A stretch of 7,789 nt of DNA from Alphaproteobacteria bacterium (GCA_017557925.1 JAFYWO010000119.1:1-7789); one strand, 5' to 3'; shown: positions 1 to 6,854, counted from the stretch's first letter. Numbers and translations: made by a program. The notes: generated by a model not told the origin, from the sequence alone.

Positions 1-13
1 AAAAAAAGAAAAG

Positions 14-73
14 AAGCAAAAGAAAAAAATATAATAAAATATAATATATAAATATAAATAAAAAATTTTGCTT
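14..73. repeat. AT-rich inverted repeat, possible terminator of an upstream gene
   Basis: AAGCAAAA at 14-21 is the exact reverse complement of TTTTGCTT at 66-73, and the pairing can extend outward through A:T and G:T pairs for a few more bases. The intervening 44 bases are almost purely A and T, and T-rich sequence follows (74-100). This could be a weak terminator for a gene lying left of the window, but the loop is long and the composition so biased that chance pairing is plausible. The rest of 1-202 contains no convincing gene. Confidence 0.3.
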
Positions 74-113
74 TTTATTTTATTTTTTAATTTTGTTGTT
101 TAAGAAAAAAAAT

Positions 114-158
114 TTGACATTTGAAAAAATAGAAACTCTCCAACTACTTGACTTTTGA
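114..158 (+). repeat. Imperfect direct repeat TTGAC(A/T)TTTGA
   Basis: TTGACATTTGA at 114-124 and TTGACTTTTGA at 148-158 match at 10 of 11 positions and are 34 bp apart, about 45-90 bases upstream of the glycosyltransferase start. A third similar copy, TTGACTTATGA, lies at 1710-1720 ahead of the next gene. They may be -35 elements or a regulator's binding sites; the sequence alone does not separate the two. Confidence 0.4.
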
Positions 159-176
159 TATATTGTTGGCTAGGCT
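148..176 (+). promoter_or_regulatory. Weak candidate promoter for the glycosyltransferase gene
   Basis: TTGACT (148-153) is followed by a 17-bp spacer and TAGGCT (171-176), a -35 hexamer with one mismatch and a poor -10. An alternative is an extended -10, TG-A-TATATT, at 156-164 with no good -35. The TTGACA at 114-119 has no acceptable -10 at 16-18 bp. Only one of these readings can be right, so confidence is low. Confidence 0.3.
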
Positions 177-202
177 AAAGTTGGTTTGGTTTTGGAGGCA
201 TT

Positions 203-1705
203 ATGCAAGGATTGGTGACTGTTTTAAATTTCATTAAAAATAATTTTTGGGCAAAAACTTCGGGGATTATTCTTTTAACAACCATAAGTTATGGCTTATT
301 GTTGAACAACATAAATCTTTGGAGCGATGAAATTTATTCTGTTTTAATGGCAAAAGATAGTTTTTCTGATATGTGGATTTTATTATCTACAGAAGATTCA
401 AAACCTCCGCTTTATTATTTTTATCTCAAAGGTATTATTGCCCTATTTCCTAAAAACTATGAGATTTTTGGCGCTCATTTTGCTTCATATATCATACTTA
501 TCTTTGCTCAAATATTTTCTGCAACGGCTATCAGAAAAGACTATGGTGATAAAGTAAGTATTTGGATGACAGCTATTTTGATGCTAAATCCTATTTCGCT
601 TTGGCTTGCTTTTGAGGTTAGAACTTATATCTTATCAAATTTTTTATTATTGGTTGCGGTAATTTATGGTTTAAGATTAACCCTAAATCCTAAAAATATT
701 GATTTTGTTAAATTCGGGATAGTTTCGGTTTTGGGACTGTATTCTCATTACTACGTTGCTATTTTTTTGATGTTTTTTTATATGTATCTTTTGGGATTTT
801 ATTATAGAGATAAAAACCTCAGTAAATTTTTATTAAAATTTATCCTGACCACAGGAGTTGTTGCATTATTTTTTATTCCGTGGTTGTTAATACCGTTAAA
901 AACAGCCTCATACATCAGCAAATATTGGTATGTAAATATTGATTTTGTCAGATTAAGTATAAATTATTTTATTAACCCGCTTCATCCGGAAATATTCCAA
1001 TCCATTTTTTATATGGCAACAACCGTAAGTTCTGTTGTATTTAATTTTGTGGTGCTTTTGGGCTTATTTAATAGCTCTTTATTATCACAAAAATTGAAAA
1101 GAGCTTTTTGGGTTTCCGTAGTTTGCTTTTTATCAAGTTATTTACTGCTTTATATTTTGTCTTATATTGTAAGACCAATGGTTTCTGCCAGATACCTTAA
1201 AACATTTTCTTTTATTCTGTATTTTGCCGGAGCAATTTTTATTACAAGAGTAAATTATTTGAAAAAAGCTTTTAGTGTAATTTTGGTTATCGGATTTTTG
1301 TTTACGTTTGTTGATATGAGAGCGGTATTTTTTGACAAAGGAAATGAAAAACTGATTGAAGATATCAATAAATTTGTCCCTAAATATCAAACAATAATAA
1401 CCCTTGATAATGCTAATTTATTTTGTGAATACTACTTAAAAAATCATAATTGCATTTTAGCAATGCAAAAAGACGGCGAAATTTTAAGAACTCAAACTAT
1501 TAAAAAAAATATAGACCTCTATCGTAAAGGATTTAATGATGTGGTTTATGTTTTATCTTACTATCACAAGGTTAATGAAGAATGTGTTACCTACAAGTCT
1601 GAATATAGAGCCAATCATAATATCAATCTTTGTAAAATAGACAAGGAACAGGCTTCTTTGTTGGTTAATGAAAATTTAAATATGAGGTTAAATAAATATC
1701 TTTAA
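203..1705 (+). CDS. GT-C fold membrane glycosyltransferase, GT39/ArnT-like
   Basis: This is a 500-aa multi-pass membrane protein of the GT-C type, which transfers a sugar from a polyprenyl-phosphate donor on the periplasmic side of the inner membrane. A hydrophobic helix at about 20-36 leads into the acidic pair D42-E43, in the place of the catalytic acid of GT39/ArnT enzymes. A D-x-K-P-P-L-Y-Y motif follows at 65-72, the EVRTY stretch at 138-142 matches the usual E-x-R-x-Y motif, and SHYY lies at 181-184. Further hydrophobic segments run to about residue 375, then a soluble tail of about 125 residues. The start is supported by GGAGG at 194-198, only 4 bases before ATG. The acceptor cannot be read from sequence; lipid A, another glycolipid or a protein are all possible. 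No partner glycan genes are adjacent. Family placement is confident, substrate is not. Confidence 0.85.
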   Translation: MQGLVTVLNFIKNNFWAKTSGIILLTTISYGLLLNNINLWSDEIYSVLMAKDSFSDMWILLSTEDSKPPLYYFYLKGIIALFPKNYEIFGAHFASYIILIFAQIFSATAIRKDYGDKVSIWMTAILMLNPISLWLAFEVRTYILSNFLLLVAVIYGLRLTLNPKNIDFVKFGIVSVLGLYSHYYVAIFLMFFYMYLLGFYYRDKNLSKFLLKFILTTGVVALFFIPWLLIPLKTASYISKYWYVNIDFVRLSINYFINPLHPEIFQSIFYMATTVSSVVFNFVVLLGLFNSSLLSQKLKRAFWVSVVCFLSSYLLLYILSYIVRPMVSARYLKTFSFILYFAGAIFITRVNYLKKAFSVILVIGFLFTFVDMRAVFFDKGNEKLIEDINKFVPKYQTIITLDNANLFCEYYLKNHNCILAMQKDGEILRTQTIKKNIDLYRKGFNDVVYVLSYYHKVNEECVTYKSEYRANHNINLCKIDKEQASLLVNENLNMRLNKYL

Positions 1706-1709
1706 GCTC

Positions 1710-1738
1710 TTGACTTATGAAAAAAAGACGAGTAAAGT
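1710..1738 (+). promoter_or_regulatory. Candidate sigma-70 type promoter upstream of the kinase-like gene
   Basis: TTGACT (1710-1715), a 17-bp spacer and TAAAGT (1733-1738) lie just after the glycosyltransferase stop codon and about 43 bases before the next start. There is no hairpin with a T-run between the two genes, so read-through from upstream is also possible. This promoter would drive the kinase-like gene and probably the transporter genes behind it. Confidence 0.45.
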
Positions 1739-1780
1739 TTTAATGCTTTGTTAACATTTAGATGAAAGTAATTTTTTAGT

Positions 1781-2629
1781 ATGAATAAGCCTCATATAGC
1801 CGGAATTGGAGAAGTTGTTTATGACATTCTGCCTGATAGCAGAAAATTAGGCGGTGCTCCTGCTGATTTTTTAAGCTATGCAGAAAAGTATGGTGCTAAT
1901 GTTTCTATTGTAAGCGCAATAGGTGCTGACGATTTGGGCAGAGAGGTTATCAGTGAGTTGAATAAATTTAATATTGAACCTGTTTTAGCTGTTACACCAT
2001 ATCCGACAGGAAGGGTTATTATTTTTAAGGGTGGCAGTAATTATGTTGCGCATATTTTAGAAAATGCGGCGTGGGACTACATACCTTATACAAACAATGC
2101 CGAAGCTTGTGTTATGAAGGCTGATGCTATTTATTTTGGAACTTTAGGTTTAAGACGTCCCTATTCTATGGGAACGATTTTGGACTTAATTGATGCTGCC
2201 AAAGATTGCAAATATAAGTTTTTTGATATGAATTTAAGACAAAATTATTACTCAAAAAATTTAATACTTGAGTTATTAAAAAGAGCAAACATTCTAAAAG
2301 TTAATTTACAAGAGTTTAAAATTTTAAAAAATATATTAAATCTTGAAGGAAGCGATGAAGATATTTGTCTTAACCTTAAAAATAAATACGAACTTGAATA
2401 TTTGATTTTTGGCGATACTGCAAAAGAAAGTAAAATTTTTGGAAAAAATAATGAAATAACAACTATTAAAAACCCCAAATTGCACCAATCTTTTGCCAGC
2501 GGAACTGGAAATGCTTTCGGTGGAACTTTTTTAAGTGCAATACTTCAAGGTAAATCACAGTCTGATGCTCATCAAACAGCTAATGATGTTGCTATAAGTA
2601 TATGTAAGGAAGTAGAAGAAATTTATTGA
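1781..2629 (+). CDS. PfkB/ribokinase-family fructokinase-like protein with altered active site
   Basis: The 282-aa protein has the fold signature of PfkB sugar kinases and is closest to the fructokinase branch: GGAPADF at 24-30, a PTGRV stretch near 80, a NYVAHILENAAWDYI block around residues 88-102, DMNLRQ at 149-154 and the N-x-x-E motif at 175-178. Active members phosphorylate a sugar with ATP, using the Asp of a C-terminal G-A-G-D motif. Here that motif reads G-T-G-N (241-244), and the Asp-Thr that normally precedes it is also absent (S-F-A-S at 237-240). The family's GGAPAN Asn is Asp29. Either the enzyme has lost or changed its activity, or it is a binding or regulatory relative. The frame is intact, so it is not an obvious pseudogene. 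The start lacks a strong Shine-Dalgarno. It lies 31 bp ahead of the transporter genes with no terminator between, so co-transcription is likely although no functional link is known. Confidence 0.8.
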   Translation: MNKPHIAGIGEVVYDILPDSRKLGGAPADFLSYAEKYGANVSIVSAIGADDLGREVISELNKFNIEPVLAVTPYPTGRVIIFKGGSNYVAHILENAAWDYIPYTNNAEACVMKADAIYFGTLGLRRPYSMGTILDLIDAAKDCKYKFFDMNLRQNYYSKNLILELLKRANILKVNLQEFKILKNILNLEGSDEDICLNLKNKYELEYLIFGDTAKESKIFGKNNEITTIKNPKLHQSFASGTGNAFGGTFLSAILQGKSQSDAHQTANDVAISICKEVEEIY

Positions 2630-2660
2630 TAAAATAAATCAAGGTAAAATAAGAAAAAAA

Positions 2661-3848
2661 ATGACAATAAAACTAAAAAATATAAATAATGAATATATTA
2701 TTGACTTGGATTTAGAAGAATTTTATTTAAAAAAAGATAATGAGTCTGTTTCTTTTAAAAATAAAAAAAATAACGATAAAAACCAATACTTTACTTCTTT
2801 TTTTAGTGATGATGACCGACAAAAACTTTCTCAATTAAAAAATGATGGCATTAAACGATTATTTATTAAAGTTGTTGGCAAAGATGTATTTTATTCTTCT
2901 TTATTAGGGGCAAAAATTTTTGCTGTTGTAAAAGAGGTGCAAGCTCTAGGATTTGAGGCAGACTTATCAAGGTTAGATGATGATATAAAAAAAATAGTTT
3001 TAATGGCCTTTAAGGATACCGGAAATTATGCGCCGGCTGAAACAAAAAAAGACAACGGTTTTTTAGAGAAAGTCGGATTTTCTACATTTTATATTTGGAA
3101 TAATCTTAAAAACGGGATTAGTTTTATTTTAGAAAGTTTTCAGGCAATAGTTAATTTTTTTGGCGGAACGGCGATATACAGAAAAAAAGATTTTTGGTTT
3201 TGTTTTGAAGATTGCAGTTATAAAGCCGTTGGTATTACGGTTCTTGTCAGTTTTTTGGTGGGATTGATTATTGCTTTTGTCGGAGCTATTCAATTACGTT
3301 CTTTCGGAGCTGAAATTTATGTTGCAAGTATGGTTTGTATAGGTATGACCAGAATTATGGCTGCTATAATGGTTGGTATTGTTATGGCAGGAAGAACAGG
3401 TTCTTCGTTTGCAGCAACTCTTGGAACGATGCAGGTTAATGAAGAAATTGATGCCCTAAAAACACTTGGAATTAAAATTTATGACTATTTAGTAGCTCCA
3501 AGAATTGTTGCATTGGTTTTAACCATTCCTTTTTTAACGATTTTGGCTGATATTATGGGAATACTGGGCGGAGCTGTCGTAGGAGTGTTTTTTCTTGACA
3601 TATCATTAAACAGTTATTTGGAATATTCTTTAAATGTTTTAAGCTTAAACAATACCTTAATCGGAATTTTTCATAGTTTGGTTTATGGGGTTATTATAGG
3701 AATATCAGGTTGTTATGAAGGTATAAATGTCGGACGTGATGCTGATAGTGTCGGCTATGCAACAACTAAAGCTGTTGTTATATCGCTTGTATGGATGATT
3801 ATTGCAACCGGTATTATAACCGTTATGTTGGAGGTCTTAGGGCTATGA
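2661..3848 (+). CDS. mlaE: MlaE-family lipid ABC transporter permease with STAS-like N-terminal domain
   Basis: This is the inner-membrane permease of an MCE-type phospholipid transporter. The 395-aa protein is longer than E. coli MlaE (about 260 aa) because of a soluble Lys/Asn-rich N-terminal region (1 to about 120). That region fits the STAS-like domain often fused to this permease in Proteobacteria, where it probably does the job of separate MlaB. The MlaE domain starts near 130. An amphipathic segment precedes membrane helices at about 190-212, 225-250, 280-312, 322-355 and 368-395. The conserved cytoplasmic block is clear: AGRTG at 243-247, then LGTM at 254-257 and EEIDAL at 261-266. 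The ribosome site is weak (AAGG 16 bases upstream). The stop codon overlaps the start of the ATPase gene, indicating translational coupling. STAS assignment rests on position and length more than on residues. Confidence 0.92.
   Translation: MTIKLKNINNEYIIDLDLEEFYLKKDNESVSFKNKKNNDKNQYFTSFFSDDDRQKLSQLKNDGIKRLFIKVVGKDVFYSSLLGAKIFAVVKEVQALGFEADLSRLDDDIKKIVLMAFKDTGNYAPAETKKDNGFLEKVGFSTFYIWNNLKNGISFILESFQAIVNFFGGTAIYRKKDFWFCFEDCSYKAVGITVLVSFLVGLIIAFVGAIQLRSFGAEIYVASMVCIGMTRIMAAIMVGIVMAGRTGSSFAATLGTMQVNEEIDALKTLGIKIYDYLVAPRIVALVLTIPFLTILADIMGILGGAVVGVFFLDISLNSYLEYSLNVLSLNNTLIGIFHSLVYGVIIGISGCYEGINVGRDADSVGYATTKAVVISLVWMIIATGIITVMLEVLGL
3830..3834 (+). promoter_or_regulatory. Ribosome binding site GGAGG deciding the ATPase start
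   Basis: GGAGG lies inside the end of the permease gene, 10 bases before the ATG at 3845. It supports that start over the in-frame upstream ATG at 3791, which would add 18 residues with no resemblance to the family. Confidence 0.75.
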
Positions 3849-4594
3849 GTGATGCCATTATATCGGTTAAAAATTTAAGAGTAGAATACGGTGACTTTGT
3901 TTTGTTTGATGACCTTAATTTTGAGGTAAATAAAAAAGACGTCTTTATCATTATGGGTGCAAGCGGTTGCGGAAAAAGCAGTTTATTAAAAGTATTGACC
4001 GGACTTGTTGAACCTGTTAAGGGTGAAATTTATATTGACGGAAAAGAATTTTCTAACGCCTTAGATGAACAAAAAAATGATATTATGAAAAAAACCGGCG
4101 TTTTATACCAAAGCGGTGCTCTGTTCTCGTCTATGAGCTTAAAAGAAAATGTTATGATGCCGTTAGAACTTTACGGAAATTATTCTAAAAAAGAAATAGA
4201 AGAACTGGCATCATATAAATTGGCTTTAGTCGGATTGAAGGGATTTGATGATTTTTATCCTTCACAAATATCCGGAGGTATGAAAAAAAGAGCCTCTCTT
4301 GCCAGAGCTATTGCGTTAGACCCTAAAATTGTATATTGTGATGAACCCAGTGCCGGACTTGACCCGATAAGTTCTAAACAATTAGATGATTTGATTTTAG
4401 AATTAAATCAAGCTCTCGGGATGACATTTGTTATTGTTACGCACGAGCTTAACTCTATTTTTGATATTGGCAATAATTCTATCTTTTTGGATAGAAAACA
4501 TAAGAATATTACAGCTTACGGAAACCCGAAAGAGCTGTTAAGAAATCCACCGAATGAGAATATTTATGAATTTTTAAACAGAGGAATAAAATAA
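3845..4594 (+). CDS. mlaF: MlaF-family ABC transporter ATP-binding protein
   Basis: The 249-aa cytoplasmic ATPase powers the MlaE permease. All ABC motifs are present and intact: Walker A GASGCGKS (38-45), Q-loop glutamine Q89 followed by the SGALFSS stretch typical of the MlaF family, signature SGGMKKR (143-149), Walker B ending in D166-E167 with the PSAGLDP D-loop, and the switch histidine H200 in THEL. The start is the ATG that overlaps the permease stop in an ATGA arrangement, with GGAGG 10 bases upstream. An in-frame ATG at 3791 exists but lies deep inside the permease gene and is rejected. The stop overlaps the next start by one base (TAATG). Length is normal for the family. Confidence 0.95.
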   Translation: MSDAIISVKNLRVEYGDFVLFDDLNFEVNKKDVFIIMGASGCGKSSLLKVLTGLVEPVKGEIYIDGKEFSNALDEQKNDIMKKTGVLYQSGALFSSMSLKENVMMPLELYGNYSKKEIEELASYKLALVGLKGFDDFYPSQISGGMKKRASLARAIALDPKIVYCDEPSAGLDPISSKQLDDLILELNQALGMTFVIVTHELNSIFDIGNNSIFLDRKHKNITAYGNPKELLRNPPNENIYEFLNRGIK

Positions 4595-5436
4595 TGACAA
4601 AACAACCGAATATGAAAATGATAGGCTTATTTGTGTGCATATCTTGCTTGGTTATTGTTTTAGGTTTTGGGTATTTTTTTAAGTCTCAATTACTAAATAG
4701 AGAAACCGAAGTGGTGATGTATTTTGATGAGTCTACAAAAGGACTTGATGTAGGAGCACCGGTTTTATTTAAAGGGGTAAAAATCGGGGAGGTTTCTAAG
4801 ATAAAGATTGAAACAAATCTTAAAGAACTTACATTTTTGATACCTGTTTATGCTAAAATCTATAACGGTCAATATTTGGTAGATGAAAGCGGTGACGGAA
4901 AAAAACTACTTAATGAGCTTATTGATGACGGTTTGAGAGCACAATTATCTGTCAGCTCCGTAATTACCGGACAGTTATTGATTGAGCTTGATATGTTGCC
5001 TGACACTATTGCCGTTATTCACGAAGATACAGGTGGAGTGTATGAAATACCAACTGTCAGTTCTCCTTTTGCCGAAATATCCAAAAGCTTAAAGGTTATG
5101 CCTGTTGCCAAGATTGCCGAAGATATTCATAATATTACGCAAACATTAAATAAAGAGCTTCCCCCTCTTTTGCATAAAATGAACCATACACTTAAAGTTG
5201 TTGATGAAATTCTGGTAGAAAATAAAAATAATACCGCTCTTATGGTTAAAGAATTAGGAGAAGCTGCTCAAAATGTGGGTGGTGCAGCAGAATCTATTGA
5301 TTTACTTGTTCAAGATAACGAACAAAGTATTTCAGATATGATTAACAGCTTTAACCAAGCGGCACAATCTATGAAGAATTTAACAGACTATTTACAAATG
5401 TATCCCAACTCAATTATTACAGGAAAGGATTATTAA
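4594..5436 (+). CDS. mlaD: MlaD-family MCE protein with PqiB-like features
   Basis: This is the periplasmic lipid-binding component of the transporter, anchored in the inner membrane by one helix (about 10-29). The MCE domain begins near residue 38; its core G-L-D-V-G-A-P-V (50-57) and FKGVKIGEV (59-67) are typical. It then carries GLRAQL (113-118) and a TGQL-L-I-E-L-D stretch (125-133), a combination seen in PqiB-type MCE domains. At 280 aa it is about 100 residues longer than E. coli MlaD (about 180 aa). The extra C-terminal part (about 160-265) looks helical, with Leu/Val/Ile spacing suggesting coiled coil, and ends in a YP-N-S-I-I-T-G-K motif like the ends of many MCE proteins. The helices may form a tube or contact the lipoprotein encoded next. 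GAGG at 4581-4584 is the ribosome site. Confidence 0.93.
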   Translation: MTKQPNMKMIGLFVCISCLVIVLGFGYFFKSQLLNRETEVVMYFDESTKGLDVGAPVLFKGVKIGEVSKIKIETNLKELTFLIPVYAKIYNGQYLVDESGDGKKLLNELIDDGLRAQLSVSSVITGQLLIELDMLPDTIAVIHEDTGGVYEIPTVSSPFAEISKSLKVMPVAKIAEDIHNITQTLNKELPPLLHKMNHTLKVVDEILVENKNNTALMVKELGEAAQNVGGAAESIDLLVQDNEQSISDMINSFNQAAQSMKNLTDYLQMYPNSIITGKDY

Positions 5437-5437
5437 G

Positions 5438-6004
5438 ATGAAAAAAATTATCGCTTTATTTTTATTTGTAGGAATCGTTGGGTGCTCCAGCAATAAGGCT
5501 AATTTTTATCAACCTATAGAGGTTAAAGAGCCTAAAGTTTCGTATAACAACTTCAAGGATACTGTTAGAATTAACCCAATTATGTTACCTCAACTGGTTG
5601 CAAGACCTCAAATCACTACATTAGGTGATGATGATGTTGAACTTAATATTGATGAATTTAATCGTTGGGGAGCGCCTTTGGATAAGCTTATTGCTCAGGT
5701 AATAAATGATAATTTAAGCAATATTTTTTCTGAAGCTATAATTGTTAATCACTCAAGCTTTAGAAAGAATTATAAGTTTGATGTAACCGTTGAGTTTAAG
5801 AACATAAATGGTCGTTTAGGCGAATTTGCAAAAATTGATGCGGTATACTACATCAAAGACAAAAATCAAAAAGTTATCAAGTCAAATAATTTTTATAAGA
5901 CCAATACTTTTAAAGGCGGATATATTGAGTATGTAAAAAACATAAGCGCTATACTCGGAGAGTTGTCTGAAACAATCGCAAACGACTTGGTTAGTATAAA
6001 ATAA
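5438..6004 (+). CDS. PqiC-like ABC-transport auxiliary lipoprotein (DUF330 type)
   Basis: The 188-aa protein begins with a short basic N-terminus and a hydrophobic signal, then the lipobox I-V-G-C with the lipidated cysteine at C16. The next residue is Ser, which by the E. coli Lol rule does not retain the protein in the inner membrane, so outer-membrane sorting is likely. The mature part matches the auxiliary lipoprotein family: LPQLVARPQI at about 50-59, then the diagnostic RWGAPLDKLI block (R-W-x-x-P-L) near 75-84, followed by a helix leading to N-L-S-N-I-F. In E. coli the relative PqiC is the outer-membrane partner of the PqiB MCE protein, which fits the PqiB-like features of the preceding gene. 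The ribosome site AGGAAAGGA (5421-5429) is excellent. It is the last gene before the terminator. Confidence 0.88.
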   Translation: MKKIIALFLFVGIVGCSSNKANFYQPIEVKEPKVSYNNFKDTVRINPIMLPQLVARPQITTLGDDDVELNIDEFNRWGAPLDKLIAQVINDNLSNIFSEAIIVNHSSFRKNYKFDVTVEFKNINGRLGEFAKIDAVYYIKDKNQKVIKSNNFYKTNTFKGGYIEYVKNISAILGELSETIANDLVSIK

Positions 6005-6018
6005 TTTATTAATTTTTT

Positions 6019-6050
6019 AAGAGCGCTGTTTAAGGTCAGCGCTTTTTTTT
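6019..6050 (+). terminator. Intrinsic terminator of the transporter operon
   Basis: AGCGCTG (6022-6028) pairs with CAGCGCT (6037-6043) around an 8-base loop, and a run of eight T follows at 6043-6050. The stem can extend by G:T and A:T pairs outward. It sits about 15 bases after the lipoprotein stop. Confidence 0.9.
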
Positions 6051-6086
6051 GTATAGGAAATATTTTTCATAAAGTATAATTATTTT

Positions 6087-6107
6087 TTATCAAACACTTA
6101 TCAAACA
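6087..6107 (+). repeat. Tandem 10-bp direct repeat, possible operator
   Basis: TTATCAAACA occurs exactly at 6087-6096 and 6098-6107, with one base between, giving an 11-bp period close to one helical turn. It lies 25 bp upstream of the -35 hexamer of the next gene, a fitting place for an activator or other regulator bound as two same-facing subunits. Confidence 0.55.
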
Positions 6108-6110
6108 GCA

Positions 6111-6160
6111 TAAAAAAATGTAAAAAAATATTTGACAAAACGACTAAATACATATATATT
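6111..6160 (+). promoter_or_regulatory. Strong sigma-70 promoter with UP-element-like A-tracts
   Basis: The core is TTGACA (6132-6137), exactly 17 bp of spacer and TATATT (6155-6160), one mismatch from the full consensus. Directly upstream, TAAAAAAAT occurs at 6111-6119 and again at 6121-6129, two A7 tracts with a 10-bp period. With a transcript start expected near 6167 these tracts sit at about -56 to -38, the position of an UP element bound by the RNA polymerase alpha subunit. The leader would be about 49 bases long, AU-rich and without a Shine-Dalgarno. Confidence 0.8.
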
Positions 6161-6215
6161 GAGATAGTAACTTGTATAGATATTATATTATATTTTTAAT
6201 AAATTTTTTTTATTT

Positions 6216-6854
6216 ATGAAAAAAAGACATGTAAAGACTACAACACCGTGGTCTGAGATTGGTGTTTTTATGAAGAACATTGGTGCAGGCAAGGCTAAAA
6301 ATTCTGAAAACTTCTTGGAATACGTTTTCAATATGCCTATGTCTGTAACTAAATTGTATGACTACTTATCAAAGGCTGTAGCGAAGTATGCAAAGAATGA
6401 TGTAAGCGAATATGTCTTCCAAAATGAAGATGACGCTTTATTTGATAAGTCATGCTCGGCTATTGACATCATCTTGCGACACTTGAAGGAGTTGGATTTG
6501 GGCACTGAGAAAGTTCTTTGGTGCTATCTTGACACCGACAAGAAGGCGGTTGTACACTTCATCAACAAGAAGGGCTGGTATGCAGAAGTTTACTTCTTGT
6601 CGCAGATGGAAGCATCTTTCATCCATTTGGTGGAAGATGAAGCTGGACACAAGACATTTATCCCTGTGTTGTTTACAAACAACATCTCTAAGCAGAAGGA
6701 TAAGGTTGGCGTTACCGGTGGTATTTGCTTGCAGGATTACTTACCTAGAACCAAGTATGACTTCTTGAGCAAGAAGCACGGTTCAAAAAAGGATAATAAT
6801 CCTGAAAAAGCAACTCAGAAGATAAGAACGAAAGATAATGTAGACAGCTTATAA
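6216..6854 (+). CDS. Hypothetical protein of unknown function, probably highly expressed
   Basis: I do not recognise this 212-aa protein. It has no signal peptide or membrane helix, so it is probably cytoplasmic. A basic start (MKKRHVK) is followed by a mixed region (30-100), a middle that alternates hydrophobic residues like beta strands (about 99-150, with WCYL, VVHFI, WYAEVYFL and FIPVLF segments), and a Lys/Asn-rich, probably disordered tail (about 187-212). Codon use differs from its neighbours: 21 of 29 Lys are AAG, TTC outnumbers TTT for Phe 7 to 4, and TTG is the main Leu codon, whereas the operon prefers AAA, TTT and TTA. With its strong promoter and own terminator this suggests high expression, though recent acquisition is an alternative. 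There is no Shine-Dalgarno; the 15 bases before ATG are nearly all T and A. The consistent codon pattern makes it clearly coding. Confidence 0.8.
   Translation: MKKRHVKTTTPWSEIGVFMKNIGAGKAKNSENFLEYVFNMPMSVTKLYDYLSKAVAKYAKNDVSEYVFQNEDDALFDKSCSAIDIILRHLKELDLGTEKVLWCYLDTDKKAVVHFINKKGWYAEVYFLSQMEASFIHLVEDEAGHKTFIPVLFTNNISKQKDKVGVTGGICLQDYLPRTKYDFLSKKHGSKKDNNPEKATQKIRTKDNVDSL

Noticed and set aside
1..51. Lys-rich reading frames at the left edge as the tail of an upstream gene
   Set aside because: All three forward frames read as poly-Lys with stops by base 51; any A-rich DNA would do so, and no frame can be preferred.
114..119. Perfect TTGACA as the -35 of the glycosyltransferase promoter
   Set aside because: At 16-18 bp downstream the sequence is CT/CC-rich with no -10 resemblance.
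1142..1390. Minus-strand open frame inside the glycosyltransferase gene
   Set aside because: It is opposite a clear coding region, has no ribosome site, and its Lys/Asn-rich product matches no family; it is a shadow of AT-rich coding DNA.
2248..2478. Minus-strand open frame inside the kinase-like gene
   Set aside because: It is antisense to a recognised PfkB-family gene and its Phe/Ser/Leu-rich product is what antisense of Lys/Asn-rich coding gives.
2626..2642. TTGAT/ATCAA hairpin between the kinase-like and permease genes as a terminator
   Set aside because: The stem is only five A/T-rich pairs with no T-run after it, so transcription most likely continues into the transporter genes.
3791..3844. 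Upstream in-frame ATG giving an 18-residue longer ATPase
   Set aside because: It lies inside the permease gene, adds sequence unlike the family, and GGAGG at 3830-3834 supports ATG 3845 with the classic ATGA overlap.
6450..6768. Overlapping open frames on both strands inside the 212-aa gene
   Set aside because: The main frame has consistent codon bias, promoter and terminator; the alternatives lack ribosome sites and start in mid-gene.
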